This document shows positions 10,863 to 22,955 of a stretch of 64,000 nucleotides of DNA, piece by piece. Numbering within the stretch: position 1 is the first letter of the stretch; each line of letters begins with the position of its first letter. Source of the stretch: Pascua guehoae (Eukaryota > Basidiomycota > Tremellomycetes > Trichosporonales > Trichosporonaceae); contig BCJX01000005.1 of NCBI GenBank assembly GCA_001600415.1, forward strand, positions 1,418,032-1,482,031, read 5' to 3'. The notes below the pieces were generated by a model, which saw only the letters and a program-made list of their open reading frames with translations, ran no database searches and was not told where the DNA came from. Both the position numbers and the translations under genes were made by a program.

Positions 10863-13800
10863 AGATGGAAGATATGTAATGATTGTGTAGGGACTCAAGC
10901 CAGGCGCGTGCGGAGCCTCGCACCCTCCCGCACGCGCCGTCGCACGTACAGCATGTGAGGAAAAGGTTCGTGATGCGGCGCAGGGTTGCCGAGGCATGCA
11001 TCTCTTCGCCTCTGCTGGCACTACGAGCTCGGCAGAGAGAGACAGTGTCACCCTGCGCCCCTCACGAACAATTTCCTCACATACTGTACGCTCGAGCCGC
11101 CGCGCGGGCTCTGCGTGTACTCGCACGCGCGCATTCATTCTATGCATTGCACTATCGATCACTACAATGATGCGGCAGAAGACGTTACCTGGGCTGGGGT
11201 CTGGGGTACACTCGTGAAAGGCGGACGCACAATTGGAAGGCCACGCCCTGGTTGACTGTGGGCATCGAACTGGCTGACATGTGCGCATATCTTCCAACTC
11301 GTCATGTGTACGATACTTACATCGCTGTGTCCAACAATGAAACCCTTGCGGGCCGGTTGTGCCCATCGGCCTCACTTACCCTCTGTCCCTCTGATACACC
11401 AGAGCCTTCAGCCCTGACATTCTTTGACCTATGCTGCTCTGTTTGGAGCCAAGTCATCCTTTAACCTGTGTGGGTCGATATGTTCCACTTCAATACCCGT
11501 CCTCCTCACCATGCGCCGGGTCCTCTGCGACAGACAGCTCTCAGGAGCTGGGTAGGGGGGGCCGGCCATCCATAGCTCAGTCTCAAGATCATCTGCGAAA
11601 ATGTAGAGCTCCACATTGTTGTACGGACATGAGCCTCACACGCTCGCGCGCCACCGCACACATCGCTCTCGGCTCAAGCCGCCACGCGAGCATTAACTCT
11701 ATGCATCGCTCCATCGCTCATTGCAGCACACATCTAGGCGAAACCTCACATGCACGGTGTCTAGATGACGCGCCTCGGGAGCAGCGAGCGACACTGCTGC
11801 GCCCACCGTTCGACGACTTGACGGATGTGGAGCGCAGAGTGATGACACACAAAGCGCGGGCTTGCTGCGCTCACACGGCGAAGTATTGACAAGTGGTTCG
11901 GTGCAGACAACCAGGCGACCAGGCTACCAAGCTTCCGGAGCGGCTCAGTGCACGGCGACCAGGCAACCAGGCATCCGGAGGCCCTCCCCAGATATTGACT
12001 CCAACATCCGTGCCCGGAATCGTGTCCTGGATATCGCTGCGCACCCCGCTGCACATGGGCCTGGATATCGAAGCACATCGGTCTCGTCATACGTTAGGGT
12101 CCCGATACGGCCCACAACGAGGTTGCAGCTCCACGGCTCCAAATAACCCCTGGTGAACCGCGAGAGGCCGCAGTCGTCCACTCCAAGTCGCAGCTCGACA
12201 CCAAATTCGCTCGCGCTGGAGACGACAGAGTTTGTGTTTTCGACGCGTCATGGCGCCACCTTGATCATAACGTCACTCGCCAGGGCGGCCAGAACGCCAC
12301 CGGCGTGCACGTGTCACAGCTACCATTGTTGCGCTGGGCACGTGGGCAGGATGCCATCTCGCGTCTCGATGACATCTGGGGGATGCAAAGACGTATAACG
12401 TACAGTCTAGGGGCAGCCCAGCGCCAAGGTCTAGGCACGATGGATCTCGAACCGTACAGGTACAAGGTTAAAGTGCAGCCATTCTTTCCTGGTGCTGGGT
12501 TCCGCTCCATGGGCCGAGCCCGGCGTGAACATGACAAAACTCGAGGCGGGTGCCGAAGACGCCACGGGCGACCGGGACCGTGCCACCGCCTCACTGCTGT
12601 ACGCCGGCACGCCGCATGCACTCGTGTACTGTGCGCTGCACTCTTCATGCCTCCAGCGGGCACAGGTGCCTCTCGGCCGAGTGGAGGCGCTATGTTTGGC
12701 TCCCAGCCTGCAACCTAGTCTGAAGTTGTTGACACCTGACCCGCAACTCTGGGATGCGTCATCCTTCGCACGTGCCGAATGCGGTACGGTACGCTCAACT
12801 GCGGAATGGATGAGTGGGTAGTGGCGGAATGCGTGCCGTGTATCGGTCATGTTTCAACGTGGAGCGGGTGGCGAAATGGCACGATGCTGTAGATCTCGAG
12901 TATGCACGTCGAGTTGATGCGTTCCGAATCCTGAGGTTCTCGAGTTGTCAAGGTCTAGAAGTCTCGAGTATTTCGAGCGGCTTGCTCGTTCTTTGGGCCC
13001 GGAATCCGTCCGGCACGGCACAGTACCACCTTGCATTCCAGCGAAATGTACGTCAGCCGTGCGGCTTGCAGCCCCGTCAATTCACCTCTCACTCTCATCG
13101 ACGCTGGGACGCAGGGTCGGGCAGCGCGTCCGTCACGAGACACTGGGCGATTACGTCTGCCGCCGGGACACGAGCTTGGGCGTGGGCCAAGACGCACGAT
13201 GTGCCTGGCGGTGTGGCCGAGGCGACGCCGGCTCGGTGGCACGCAGCGAGCGTCAGGCTGGGGCCGGTGCCAAGGAGGCCAGGAGGCCACTCGAGTGCGA
13301 GCGGCAAGAGTGCCAGTGGCTAGGGGCTAGTGGCTCCACGGGGCTCGGCCACTTGTTTGTGGCTTGGAGACGCTCCAGGCTCGAGTCGTGAGGCTAGAAT
13401 CTCGAGACTAGAGACTAGAGTCTTGAAGCGTGAGGACTCTTACTCTATCGCGCCGGGTTGCTCCGGCTTTCTGATGCTGAGGCAGACATTGACATCGTCA
13501 TGTCGCCATCTTGCCCGGTGTCACCATGAGCGTGTCGTAGTCAGCATCCTTGGCCACTGCGGTCGGTGTGGAGTGGATTGTCTGATGCTCGGCCGTACCA
13601 GCTGCGAGGCTCTCGTGCCACTTGTCCCCGTGTCATTGTCCCCGTCCTGCCATCCTCGGGGTGGCGAACACCCATGCCATGCGTTACATGCTCTACCTCA
13701 TCTGCCTCTACCTCTGCCGCTCCCGAAACGAGATATATACCCACCATCCTCGCAGTCGAACACCCACGTACATGCCTACAGACGTGCCGTAGCCTTTCAT

Positions 13801-13891
13801 TCGTACTCTACCCCGCACACCTTGATCGGCCACCAGCCCTACTCTAATCTCGAATCCATCCCCGCCTGCCTGCCACTAGCAGCACACGACC
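10863..13891. other. 3-kb region without a supportable gene
   Basis: The stretch runs between the ABC transporter and the opsin. Frames here overlap on both strands and show no family features or splice-consistent extensions. Two diverged copies of a segment appear at about 11090-11170 and 11640-11725, sharing a CTATGCAT core. Short CTCGAGACTAGAG-type repeats lie at about 13378-13425. The last 160 bases are the probable opsin promoter. Confidence 0.45.
13731..13740 (+). promoter_or_regulatory. Candidate TATA box of the opsin gene
   Basis: An AGATATATAC sequence lies about 155 bases upstream of the opsin ATG in an otherwise GC-rich region. This is a plausible core promoter position for a short 5' leader. 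It is inferred from position and motif only. Confidence 0.4.
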
Positions 13892-15815
13892 ATGGCAGTC
13901 CTGCTCGACATGATCCGGCGGGCCAACCGCGCACCCACGGTCAACCCCTCGGACCCGGCGCAGGAGCACATTACGACCCACGGGTCCAACTGGCTCTGGG
14001 CCGTCTTTGCCGTCTTTCTCCTCACAGACCTCTGTCTGACCGTGTGGACCATGGCGTGGCTCCCGCGTGGCAGGCGGCTGTTCCACTGGCTCTCGGTGGT
14101 GAGTGGTCGCGGTTTAAGGTCTCGGTGGGGGTTGTGGCGACGCCACGTTGTCGTTGCCCCCGTCTAACACGCGACTGATTGCGTGTACCCGTGTACCCGC
14201 GTCCCGTGTCCCCGTATGACCAGCGTGTTGTACACACTACGCTGTACATTCTACATCGCCTTCCCATACGCCTACCCCCCGCACCCACTGACGCCACGCC
14301 CAGATCATCCTCTCGATCAGCACGATCGCCTACTTTTCCATGGCGTCAAACCTCGGCTGGACACCGATCGCCACCGAGTTTGACCACCAGCAGGGCCAGG
14401 GTATCCTCCGCCAGGTGTGGTATGTGAGGGTGAGTAGAGACATACGTAGAGCGCGGGTTTCGTCCAGAGACACAAAGCTTGAAACTGGCTGTCAACTTGG
14501 TTTGCAGTGGGCGTGGTCAGGCATGACTTTTGATTGAGAGCAATGCCGTGGCTGCGTGGCCCATTTGTCAACTGGGGTGCCACCTCTCTGGTGTGAGACC
14601 AGTGTGAGGCAGCTGGTGTTGGCCATCTGGTACAAGCCATCTGGTGTGAGCCATTTGGTGCAAGCCAGCCGGAGCCACCACCAGTTATCACGACCTGGCC
14701 CGCTCCATCCGTGCCAACCGCAACCCACAGAACTGCCGGCGAGCACAAACGACCGCACACCACCAACGTAAACTAACACCCAGTACATCGACTGGATCCT
14801 CACCGCACCGCTGCTGGTCACGATGCTCGCGCTCGGCAGCGCCCTGTCCTACTCTGAAATGGTCGTGGGCGGCTTCTTCGCGAGCGGCATGTACGCGCTG
14901 CTGCTGATGGGCGCGCTTGTGCGGTCGTCGTACAAGTGGGGGTACTTTGCATTTGCCCTCGCCTTTTTCACCTTTACCGCCTTCTTCCTGCTGGGGACGG
15001 TGCGCAAGGCGGCAAAGCACGTCGGGCGCGACTTCCACAGCGCGTCCATGGGCGGCGGCGGGTGGCTGACGTTTTTCTGGATGCTGTGGCTCTTGTGCTG
15101 GGGCATTTCCAACGGCGGCAATGTGAGTTACTCTGTCGGGTGGGGGGGGAGTCGAGTTGGTGTGGACGACGAAAAGTGGCAGGACTAACACTCGCAGCTC
15201 ATCTCGTCCGACTCTGAAATGGTGTGGTTTGGCATCCTCGACCTCTTCCTCAAGCCCATCTTCTTCATCTACCACCTCTTTGCGATCCGCCGCCTCGACC
15301 ACAGCCTCGTCAAGCGCGGCGCGTACGGCGCCGACACGGGCGTGGGTACCGGCACCGGCACGGGGGCCGCGGGCATGGCTGGAGCGGGGGCGCTGGGGTA
15401 CGCGGCGGGCGACGCGGAGAAGCACCCGCGCACGTCGGGCGGGTCGTTTGCCAAAGTCTTCCACCGGCGCGGACACCACGACGCCACCACGGCCACCTCG
15501 GGCACGGGCATGGGTACCGGTCCCATGGGCACCGGCACGGGTACGACGGGCACGGGAACGATGGGGACCGGGGCGATGGGTACGGGGCCGATGGGTACGG
15601 GGACCATGGGCGGGACCGACATGCGCGAGCCGCGCATGAGCGAAAACACGGTCGCAGACTCGCACGACCACTCGCTCCCGGGCCACGTGCATGACAACAC
15701 CCTCCAGCAGACGCAGCAGCCGGGCACGGGGCATGTGCACGACCACTCGCTCCTCCACCCGCACGGCGCGACCGACGCGACGCGCATGGAGGGCACGCGC
15801 CCGGGCGCCTTCTGA
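13892..15815 (+). CDS. Microbial-type (type I) rhodopsin with retinal lysine and a repeat/His-rich tail
   Basis: Seven-TM retinal protein of the fungal opsin family. Exons inferred: 13892-14098, 14304-14429, 14784-15122, 15198-15815; all introns are phase 0 and the product is 429 aa. Helix C reads R111-Y-I-D114-W-I-L-T118-A119, aligning D114 with the bacteriorhodopsin proton acceptor D85; the donor position D96 is M125. W210 and W217 match W182 and W189, D239 matches D212, and K243 in ILDLFLKP matches the Schiff-base lysine, which opsin-related proteins such as YRO2/MRH1 lack. Acceptor present with donor absent suggests slow pumping or a sensory role (inference). After helix G the ~165-residue tail has MGTG-type repeats, then HVHD motifs (GHVHDN, GHVHDHSLL). 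Intron 2 (354 bp) is long for this window. Confidence 0.88.
15496..15625 (+). repeat. In-frame tandem repeat in the opsin tail
   Basis: The tail repeats a 15-18 base unit around ATGGGTACGGG, encoding variations of M-G-T-G-x. The unit length is a multiple of three, so copy-number changes would keep the frame. The repeat sits between the membrane domain and the His-rich terminal segment. Confidence 0.8.
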
Positions 15816-16717
15816 GGCGCTGCTTCATCCCCACCCCACACCCCACTCATTAATATTGTTGTCCCGCCACGTATAATGTGCCCTTGGCACGTCAATGTCT
15901 GCTGTTAATTTAATCGTCGTGGTTGAGGCCACTGCTATAATCTCTGGCTTGTGCAGCCTTGCCACGAAAGAAGACGATGATATTTCTTGAAAGAAGACCA
16001 GTATCTCAATGAAAGAAGAATGCAGTCCTCCAATGAACAAGGCGGTTGCTCTGTCCATCAGAAGCCATCTTGATGTCGTGAAACAAGACAAGGTGTGCCG
16101 TGGCCAATGCCCCACGTTCACCCGACCGCCGCGTCTCTGCCCAGAGGTCAAGTCGTGGCAGCCACAACACGGCCACGACGACATTAGCATTCCAGCCAAA
16201 GGAGACATCACTGCAGACAGTGACCAAAAAGCATAGAGAATCACACCTAGAGCTTGGGGCATGGCATTTGCCGTGGTCCATGCCGTGCGATGCGGTCATA
16301 CAGCCCAGCCTAACACGGCCTGTCCCTGAACAAGCGCGCTGTTGGAGCGGGTGGGGATGGTTGTCAATTCTATCCGTGACCCCCTGCAGTATCATCGCAA
16401 ATGCACGGCCCGCATGATAGCCTGCATTGGTAGCGCGGTGAGCAGTTCATCGGTAGGACAAGTTCAGCTGAGAACGCTGTTAGACTATACAGCTGTCAGG
16501 CCACGACCACCCTCCACCTTCGACGACGAGTGAGCGATTCGTGCAAAGCAACGTTGAGCGACCGCAGACATGACGACTGTACTACACCTACAGCTGTGAG
16601 ACCGGGCGCTCATCTGCTAGACTTGTGCATGCTCCGCAGTGTGAATATGGGCTGTTGCTGTGACCCTCTATCTCCACTGTAAAGTTCGTAGCGTTCGCCG
16701 CGCACACGTGCGGCTCG
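15816..16717. other. Intergenic region between convergent opsin and carrier genes
   Basis: No gene is supported in this 0.9 kb. A GAAAGAAGA motif recurs near 15965-16020. The base composition is more balanced than in the flanking genes, as expected for 3' UTRs. Confidence 0.5.
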
Positions 16718-17775
16718 TTACTTGGGGCCAAAGATCGCTCCGAGGCTGGTCCACCACCAGCCACGGTAGAGGGCCTGCCATCCCTCCTCGTCGATAATCT
16801 TGCGGACGGCGTCGAGGAAACCGACATAGGGGTCCGATGTTGGGCGGAGGCCGACGACGTCCTCGTCTGTGCCTGCAAAGCGGAGACCCTCGGGGGTGTC
16901 GTCCTGCTCGGGGTCTTCCATGCTGACCTCTCCGCCGAGGTTGGGCTGGACCGAGAGCTTTGTAATGACCACGTCGAGAGGGGTGAGCCAGGCCGCCGAG
17001 AGGGCCTGGAAGATGACAAAGAAGACGAGGCGCCAGGTGGCCGGGTGGCGATCGCTGCCGAGGAAGGCGCGGAGCATGCCGCGGCCGATGAGCGTGACGC
17101 ACACGGACCGCAGGATCGTGGCCGGGAGCAGGCCGGGGGTGAAGTAGAGCGACGTCGGGCGGGCCATTTCGTGGTTCGACAGCAGGATGCGGAGCGACTG
17201 GCGCACGTCCATCGGGAGCTGGTAGGGTGTAATGACCGCGCGGTTGACAATGATGGCCATCGGCAGCGAGATGATGGTCATGACGACCATAAAGATGACG
17301 GCTGGGACAAAGCCCACGCGTTCGGGCACGATAATCGTGCCCTTGCTCGTCTCGACCTCTTTGCCGTGAACAATCAGGAAGCCCGACAGCCACAGAAAGC
17401 CCATCCATGCGCCCATCGCGAATGCGCCTGTTATCTTAGCTGAGCCCTATCATGACAGCTAACGTACCCTTGTACAGCCCATACACGCCTTCGAGGCGCT
17501 TGACGCGCTTGAGCGTGCCCAACACACCCGTCAACCGTGGTCCAACACTTTCCATGTCAGTAAAAGTAAACGAGGCCAACTACCACATGCGGGTACGCAA
17601 ACACGCGCGCGCCTCACCTGTTCTCGGTGCCTTCAAACCCGACCGCTCGTGGGTTGTAGTTTGCACGCAGGCGGATTAGAGCGCCGACAAACGGCATCAT
17701 AAACGCCACCGCAAACGGCAGCAGGAAGATGGCAAACAGCATCGCCACGAGCATGACGCCAAACGTGCCCGCCAT
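16718..17775 (-). CDS. Divergent mitochondrial-carrier-family protein
   Basis: Three exons are inferred on the minus strand: 17775-17618, 17547-17468 and 17427-16718. The introns are 70 and 40 bp and the phase closes exactly, giving 315 aa. The segments that recall the mitochondrial solute carrier fold are VYGLYKGAFA at the end of the first repeat and TPLDVVITKLSVQP in the last repeat, a good match to the Px[DE]xxx[KR] carrier signature. The final ALYRGWWWTSLG matches the repeat-end pattern. The middle repeat (ISLPMAIIVNRAVITP) is degenerate. The N-terminus starts directly with a hydrophobic segment rich in M, F and L, so the protein may be an atypical carrier of the mitochondrial or another membrane. 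The transported substrate cannot be inferred. Confidence 0.75.
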
Positions 17776-18244
17776 CGTGTCGAGTGCCGCGCGGGGTGGG
17801 GGTGGAGAGGTGGCGAGGGGGAAAGTGGGAGGTGGGTCGGCAAGGAAGGGGGAGAGCGTGCAGCTCTACTACAGGGGGGACGTGCCGCGGACCGACAAGC
17901 TTATCAGTGGGCGCGGGGTAGTGGCGACGACGGAGGGAGGACCTGCGTGAATAAGGTCTCTTCCGGGAGGTGTAATTGGGTGTTGGTGGTGAGGAGTGGG
18001 TTGTGGCAACAGAGATGGACGGAGGGGGAGTAATGGGTTTATGGATGGAGTGTGGTGTCAACAGAGCGAGACGAGGCAACGACGTGAGCGGTGCAACCTG
18101 GCTACCCGCAAGCAGTGACGACACGCACGCACGCCCGCGTCTGAATGGGACCCTCACCCTGGATGGATGGCTGATGGATGGCTGCTGATGGCTGCAGCCA
18201 CCGACAAGCTACGGCCGTGGAGCTTGGGCTGCGTAGCAGCGTAG

Positions 18245-18262
18245 CCACACACACACACACAC
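18245..18262. repeat. (AC)n microsatellite
   Basis: About nine uninterrupted CA dinucleotides, a simple polymorphism-prone repeat in an intergenic region. Confidence 0.9.
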
Positions 18263-18547
18263 GCAGGCACGCCGGCGCACCGCCCAGGTCGCAGGATCGC
18301 AGTTCGCAGTTGACCCCACACTCACCCCAAACCATTGAGACAACACGTGGCAAAATATCACGTGGGAAGCAGGTGAATCCCACGTGAAGCATGACGTAAC
18401 CATCCAGGCTGCTGAGTGGGTGGCTTGGCTTCAGTCCCAGTGCTATTTCCCGCTGTATTTCCGCGGAATGACGGACCCTATGTTTACGTCATTTGAAATG
18501 GGCGATAAAACCCTTATGCTGAGGTGGCATGGGTGGCCATGTATTAC

Positions 18548-18577
18548 TTTTTTTTTTTTTTTCCTTTTTTTTTTTTT
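18548..18577. repeat. Poly-T tract
   Basis: Two T-runs of about 15 and 13 bases are separated by CC. They lie in the divergent promoter region, where poly(dA:dT) commonly excludes nucleosomes. Confidence 0.9.
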
Positions 18578-19467
18578 CAAGTCTCAGCTTGATGATCAAA
18601 GGGGGAGGGAGAGCCTCTGGCCCTGTGGCGTTGCTGCCTATGGCCAGGCGCAGCATGCAGCATGCAGCTGCAGTGCCGATACTAACCAACGAGGCTAGAC
18701 AAGCTAATATTAATAGTGTCCACTCCCTGCGGCACATGCCGCCGCCAACAGGTCATTATACGTTTGGCCTCTTCCCGCACTCGACTTGTCGATTCCGGGG
18801 TAATCGGGGAAGGGGCCAAGCGTCACTTTGCTACCACGCACTGGTGCTTTTTCGACGAGATTATCCTGGCTTTACCCGCCGGCCCCCCGTGCCCCGCGTT
18901 CAATCTGGCCCACCAAAGTTGGTTACGCCGCGCGCCGAGACGGTACGGGTCTGGCTGTAGCCAGCCTGGCTGGGCTGGGCTGGGCAGTAAGCCTGTGGCC
19001 AGAGGCCAGAGACTCCACCCGCCCCGATCTGGCTTCCTAGCCATCCATCCATCTGCCATGTGCGCCAAGCGCCACGAAACCCATTTTGCGCCGCAAGCGC
19101 CATTTGCGCCGCCCTTTGCATGCTTTGCACAACCTACCTCTGTACCTCGTCGTCGAGCTGCTGCCATAACACCCAGCAAAAGGTACATGCTTTGTACCGT
19201 ACCGCATGCCCCAGGTCCGCGGCCAGACATAACCTCGATCGATCCATCATTCCTCCCCCTCCCCTTGCCCAAAGCCTGCGCGGTCGGAACAAATGCATTC
19301 GGAGACTTGACATTCTCTTCCTCTTTCACAAATCCAACACGAGAAAGCGAGACAGACGTCAAGAGAACTAGTCGCTTGCCATCAACCACAACTACAACCA
19401 CAATCACGACTACGCCTCCAACCACAACCCAGTGTGCCCCAACGCGATCCCGCGACATCTCGCAACC

Positions 19468-22400
19468 ATGCAAGGCTCTGATCCACACCGCGTCCTGGCT
19501 CGTAATGCGGCATGCCACCAATGCCGACGGCGCAAGTTGGTACGTACCACAAACAATGCGCACGGCGCGTGTCTCAACAAGGCACCACCACCCCATCGCA
19601 GCTCCACGACCGTCCTCCATGACCGTCCTCCACAGCCACATTTGCCCGTCACTGTACTGCATGCACAACTGCTCACACGAATACAGAAATGCGACGCGCA
19701 GCGCCCGACATGTGGAAACTGCCGCAAGCCACGGCAGCGCGGCCCGATCAAGTTTGAGCCCCCCGAGCCATGTACTTGGGACGAGATGCGCGATCCGTCG
19801 GTGCGCACGCTGCGCAAGCGCGAGTTGAAGGAGCGCAAGAACAGCATGAACCACGCCGACAGCTCGTACGGGACGGGATCGAGTGGCGAGTGGTCGTCGT
19901 CGGGCGGCCACCAGCAGCAGCCTCTACACCCATACGGTTGGTGTTGACGAACGAGGGTGATGCTGGGTCACAGCATTCACACGCGCGCGCGCGCGCTGTT
20001 CCCCGAGCTGTAACTGACAACAATCCCCAGGTAACGGCCACATGCCCCCTGCGGCCCCAGGGAGTAACCCGAGCGACCAACGAATGTCCACGACGCCCGC
20101 ATCGTCGACACCTGCGGGGTCTGGGCTCGTCAGCTGGGCAGGAAGCGTCCCGGCCCCTGCTCCACCTCCTCCCCAGCCGATCGTGCACCCCGCGCAACCA
20201 CCCCAGCCCGAACACGTCGGCGCGCAGGTACTAACTGCAAGTCCCGGGGGTGTGCCGGGCATGGGTACTGGAGGCGATGTGGTGTGGCCAGAGTAAGTGG
20301 GACAAGTCTCACAGCAGTGGAGATGTGTGGGCATTGTGGATCTCGTCTACATCCGGTACTGACTGTCCAGCTGGCCGCGCGACCTTCCGTCCCCTGCCGT
20401 CTTAGAGGTACGGCCCCCTCGCGTTTCTTGCACCTGCTAACGCGTAGCACATTGTGCACGTCTTCTTCGACCGAGTTCCCGTGCTCCCGAAAATGCTCCA
20501 CCGAGCAACGTTTCTCTCCAACCTTCGCCTGCCTCCACTCCACCCCAACTTTCCAGTACGTTGTCCCTTGGTTTCCGAGATGTGCGGAGGCGAGGTGTTT
20601 CATTGTGCTCATGGACACAGGTCGTCGCCCTTCTACATGCCATTCTGGCACTCACGTCGTCCTACCTCCCGCCAGAGTCTATTTCGTCCCGCGACTACTT
20701 TCCCGTAGGCACGCCTTCGCATGTGACCGTCCACCCCGAGTATGACCATTTGCCGCGCACATCCAGCGGGCCGACGTCCATGCTGTCGTTTAATATTTAC
20801 CCCATCGGTGACGGAATGCCTCACCACAATTTCCAGACCTGGCATAGGCAAAAGTGCTTTGAGCGACTATCAGAGGCGATTGCCGCCGGCCTCGGGCTCT
20901 TCCAGGCTTCACAAGGTTTGTTGTTTTGTGGAATGGCCGAGGACGCGTGCTGATGTGTTCCAGCAATGGCAATAATCACCGCTCTCGACCAAAGCAACGG
21001 CTGGTGCGTGACTGGATCAGTCTCAGCAGCTCACCCCACAGGTTTGCCGAGCTCTGGCTCGATTCCGCAATGGCCGTGCGTCTCGCAGTTCCTCTCAACA
21101 TCTGCCTCAACACTGGTGAGCCTCGTCGTCTGCACACTGTGCACACGAGACACGCTGACAATGCAAGGAAACATCGAGAACACGCAAATCCATCATCCAG
21201 CCAAGCTGGTGGCGCCCGCCCAGACCAATGTGGAACAAGCCGAGCGCACCAGGACGTGGTGGTACGTTTACTGCTCCTATTCGTATGGCAACAAAGTCTC
21301 ACTTGACCAGGGTCATCTACATCTGCGAGCGGTCCGTTGTCGGGGGGACCATTTGGCCGACGAGCATTGCCGACGAGGACATTACGGTCGAGCTCCCGGT
21401 CCCACAGTCGACGTTTGACAGGGGACTCGACGGGCTGGTCGGTGTACAGACTCTCCAGTATGTCTCTCTGTCGGCGCATGGGTCCAGACACTGACATTGT
21501 GTTCACAGATCTCAGGATCTCATCACCCATCGTAAGCCTGCCAGCGTTGCACGATTGCTAACGAGCCTCCCAGACCCCCCAGAGCATGTGGATGTGAGTT
21601 TGGCGTTGCTTCCTTGGCGTGGCTTGTCTGACACCCACGCTAGAGCCTATCCCTCCTCGTCAAGGCATTGAAACTGTACACGGACACGGCAAAGTTCTTG
21701 CGACGGTACTCGCGTGGATCACATTCCTACCAGTGAGTCGAGTCTTTGGAGTTGAGTGGACATGCCAAGCTCACAGCGTGCAGACGTTATCTCTCGGACC
21801 CAGGCCTGCGCAAGTGTCTAGCCGACATCAACACGTTCCGCGTAAACTTTCCAACTCATATGCGCCGTGCCATCCAGCGCACAGAGGGTGGAAACGACAC
21901 TATTGACCCAGAGCTGTTCCTCGCCATTACTCTTACCCATTCGTGAGTAAACCTTGGACAGCGTTTGTGGACGGTGCTCACCCCTTAGGGCCGTGCTCAA
22001 CCTCGGTGAACCCCTCATCACCGACATGACGTGGTCGGATGATGCGGCCAAGATGATTCTGTCTGCGGTGCGCGCCATCCTGTCGCTGATCTACGATATC
22101 AGCGCTACCAGTTATGACTGTGAGGATGAGGATGTGGAGACCCAATAGCCCCAGACTAACACGCCACCAGTGTCGCTGCTGCCAGCCGAGATTTCAGGCC
22201 AATGGCTGCTCGCTGCGCGTTGCCTCGTGCGTTTCGGCTCGGCCGCGCGCCTCTCCAACGACGAGGTTTCGGTGGCCGTCTTTGATGCCGAGCTGCAAGT
22301 ACTCCGCATTGCGCTCGAGCAGATTGGCGCGCGTCATCCCGTCGGACTAAAGCACCTGGGAATGCTGGAAAAGTTTATGGGCGAGACGGCCGAGGGACTG

Positions 22401-22955
22401 GGGCGGACGCTGCGGCTCAACTGCTCGACCGAGGAAGTATTCAACACCGAGCTGGGCAAGACGATCCGCAACCAGAGCCAATCGTCGAGAACGTCGTTTT
22501 CGTCGACCGCAACCTTCATGCCGCCGAACGGCAGGGCGTCGACCGGCGTCGGGTCGCCCGCGGGGCAGACCAACGACTCGAGCTCGGTCAGCCCCCGAGC
22601 CGGTGGTGGGGCGCCGACCCCGTCGGCAAACTTCCTCGCCACTCATCCTCACTATGCGGCCGCGACACAGGCCGCGGTCCACATGGGCGGCAGTGTGCCC
22701 CCCGCGCCGATGCATGTGCCCCAGCACCAAGCAGGCATGCCCTGCGCGCCGGCGGGACCGTACGTGGTCGAGTACGACACGTCTGGCCTCCCGTCCCCGT
22801 CGTGGTTTAAGACGTACGACGGCTTTGTCTCGTCGTACGCGTTTGATCCCTTGGCGATGGCGGCCACGATCAACCCACAGGCCACATTTGACGGCTCGGG
22901 CATCGGCAACGGCATGGCAGTGGGCGGACCCGGAGGACGAGGGGGAGGGTTTTAG
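19468..22955 (+). CDS. Zn2Cys6 fungal transcription factor with fungal_trans-like middle region
   Basis: A nuclear regulator with an N-terminal binuclear zinc cluster and a long middle homology region. I infer 16 exons, starting 19468-19539, 19687-19936, 20031-20292, 20371-20407, 20448-20555, 20621-20915 and 20964-, and ending with one beginning near 22172; phases join consistently throughout. The cluster is CHQCRRRKLKCDAQRPTCGNC (C16, C19, C26, C33, C36), and the sixth Cys is the unusually distant C53 in EPCTW. Intron 1 splits the cluster between Cys 2 and Cys 3. A Pro/Ser-rich linker follows, then DWPRDLPSPAVLEHIV and a helical region containing PTSIADEDITVELPVP, typical of the fungal-specific transcription factor domain. 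The C-terminus is low-complexity and ends in a Gly-rich segment. Target genes are unknown. Confidence 0.85.

Larger units (their letters stand above)
17776..19467. other. Divergent intergenic/promoter region
   Basis: This 1.7 kb lies between the divergently transcribed carrier gene (-) and Zn2Cys6 gene (+). It holds an (AC)n tract at about 18245-18262 and T-runs at 18548-18577. CA-rich sequence at 19340-19440 leads into the start of the next gene. No gene was recognised. Confidence 0.5.

Noticed and set aside
12265..13330. Overlapping 100-170 codon frames on both strands
   Set aside because: GC-rich DNA with open frames in most phases and no consistent codon bias, splice structure or recognisable domain.
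18823..19911. 362-codon minus-strand frame opposite the transcription-factor start
   Set aside because: It is the shadow of the Zn2Cys6 5' exons and a CAC/ACC-rich leader; it reads as Val-repeat sequence and has no family match.
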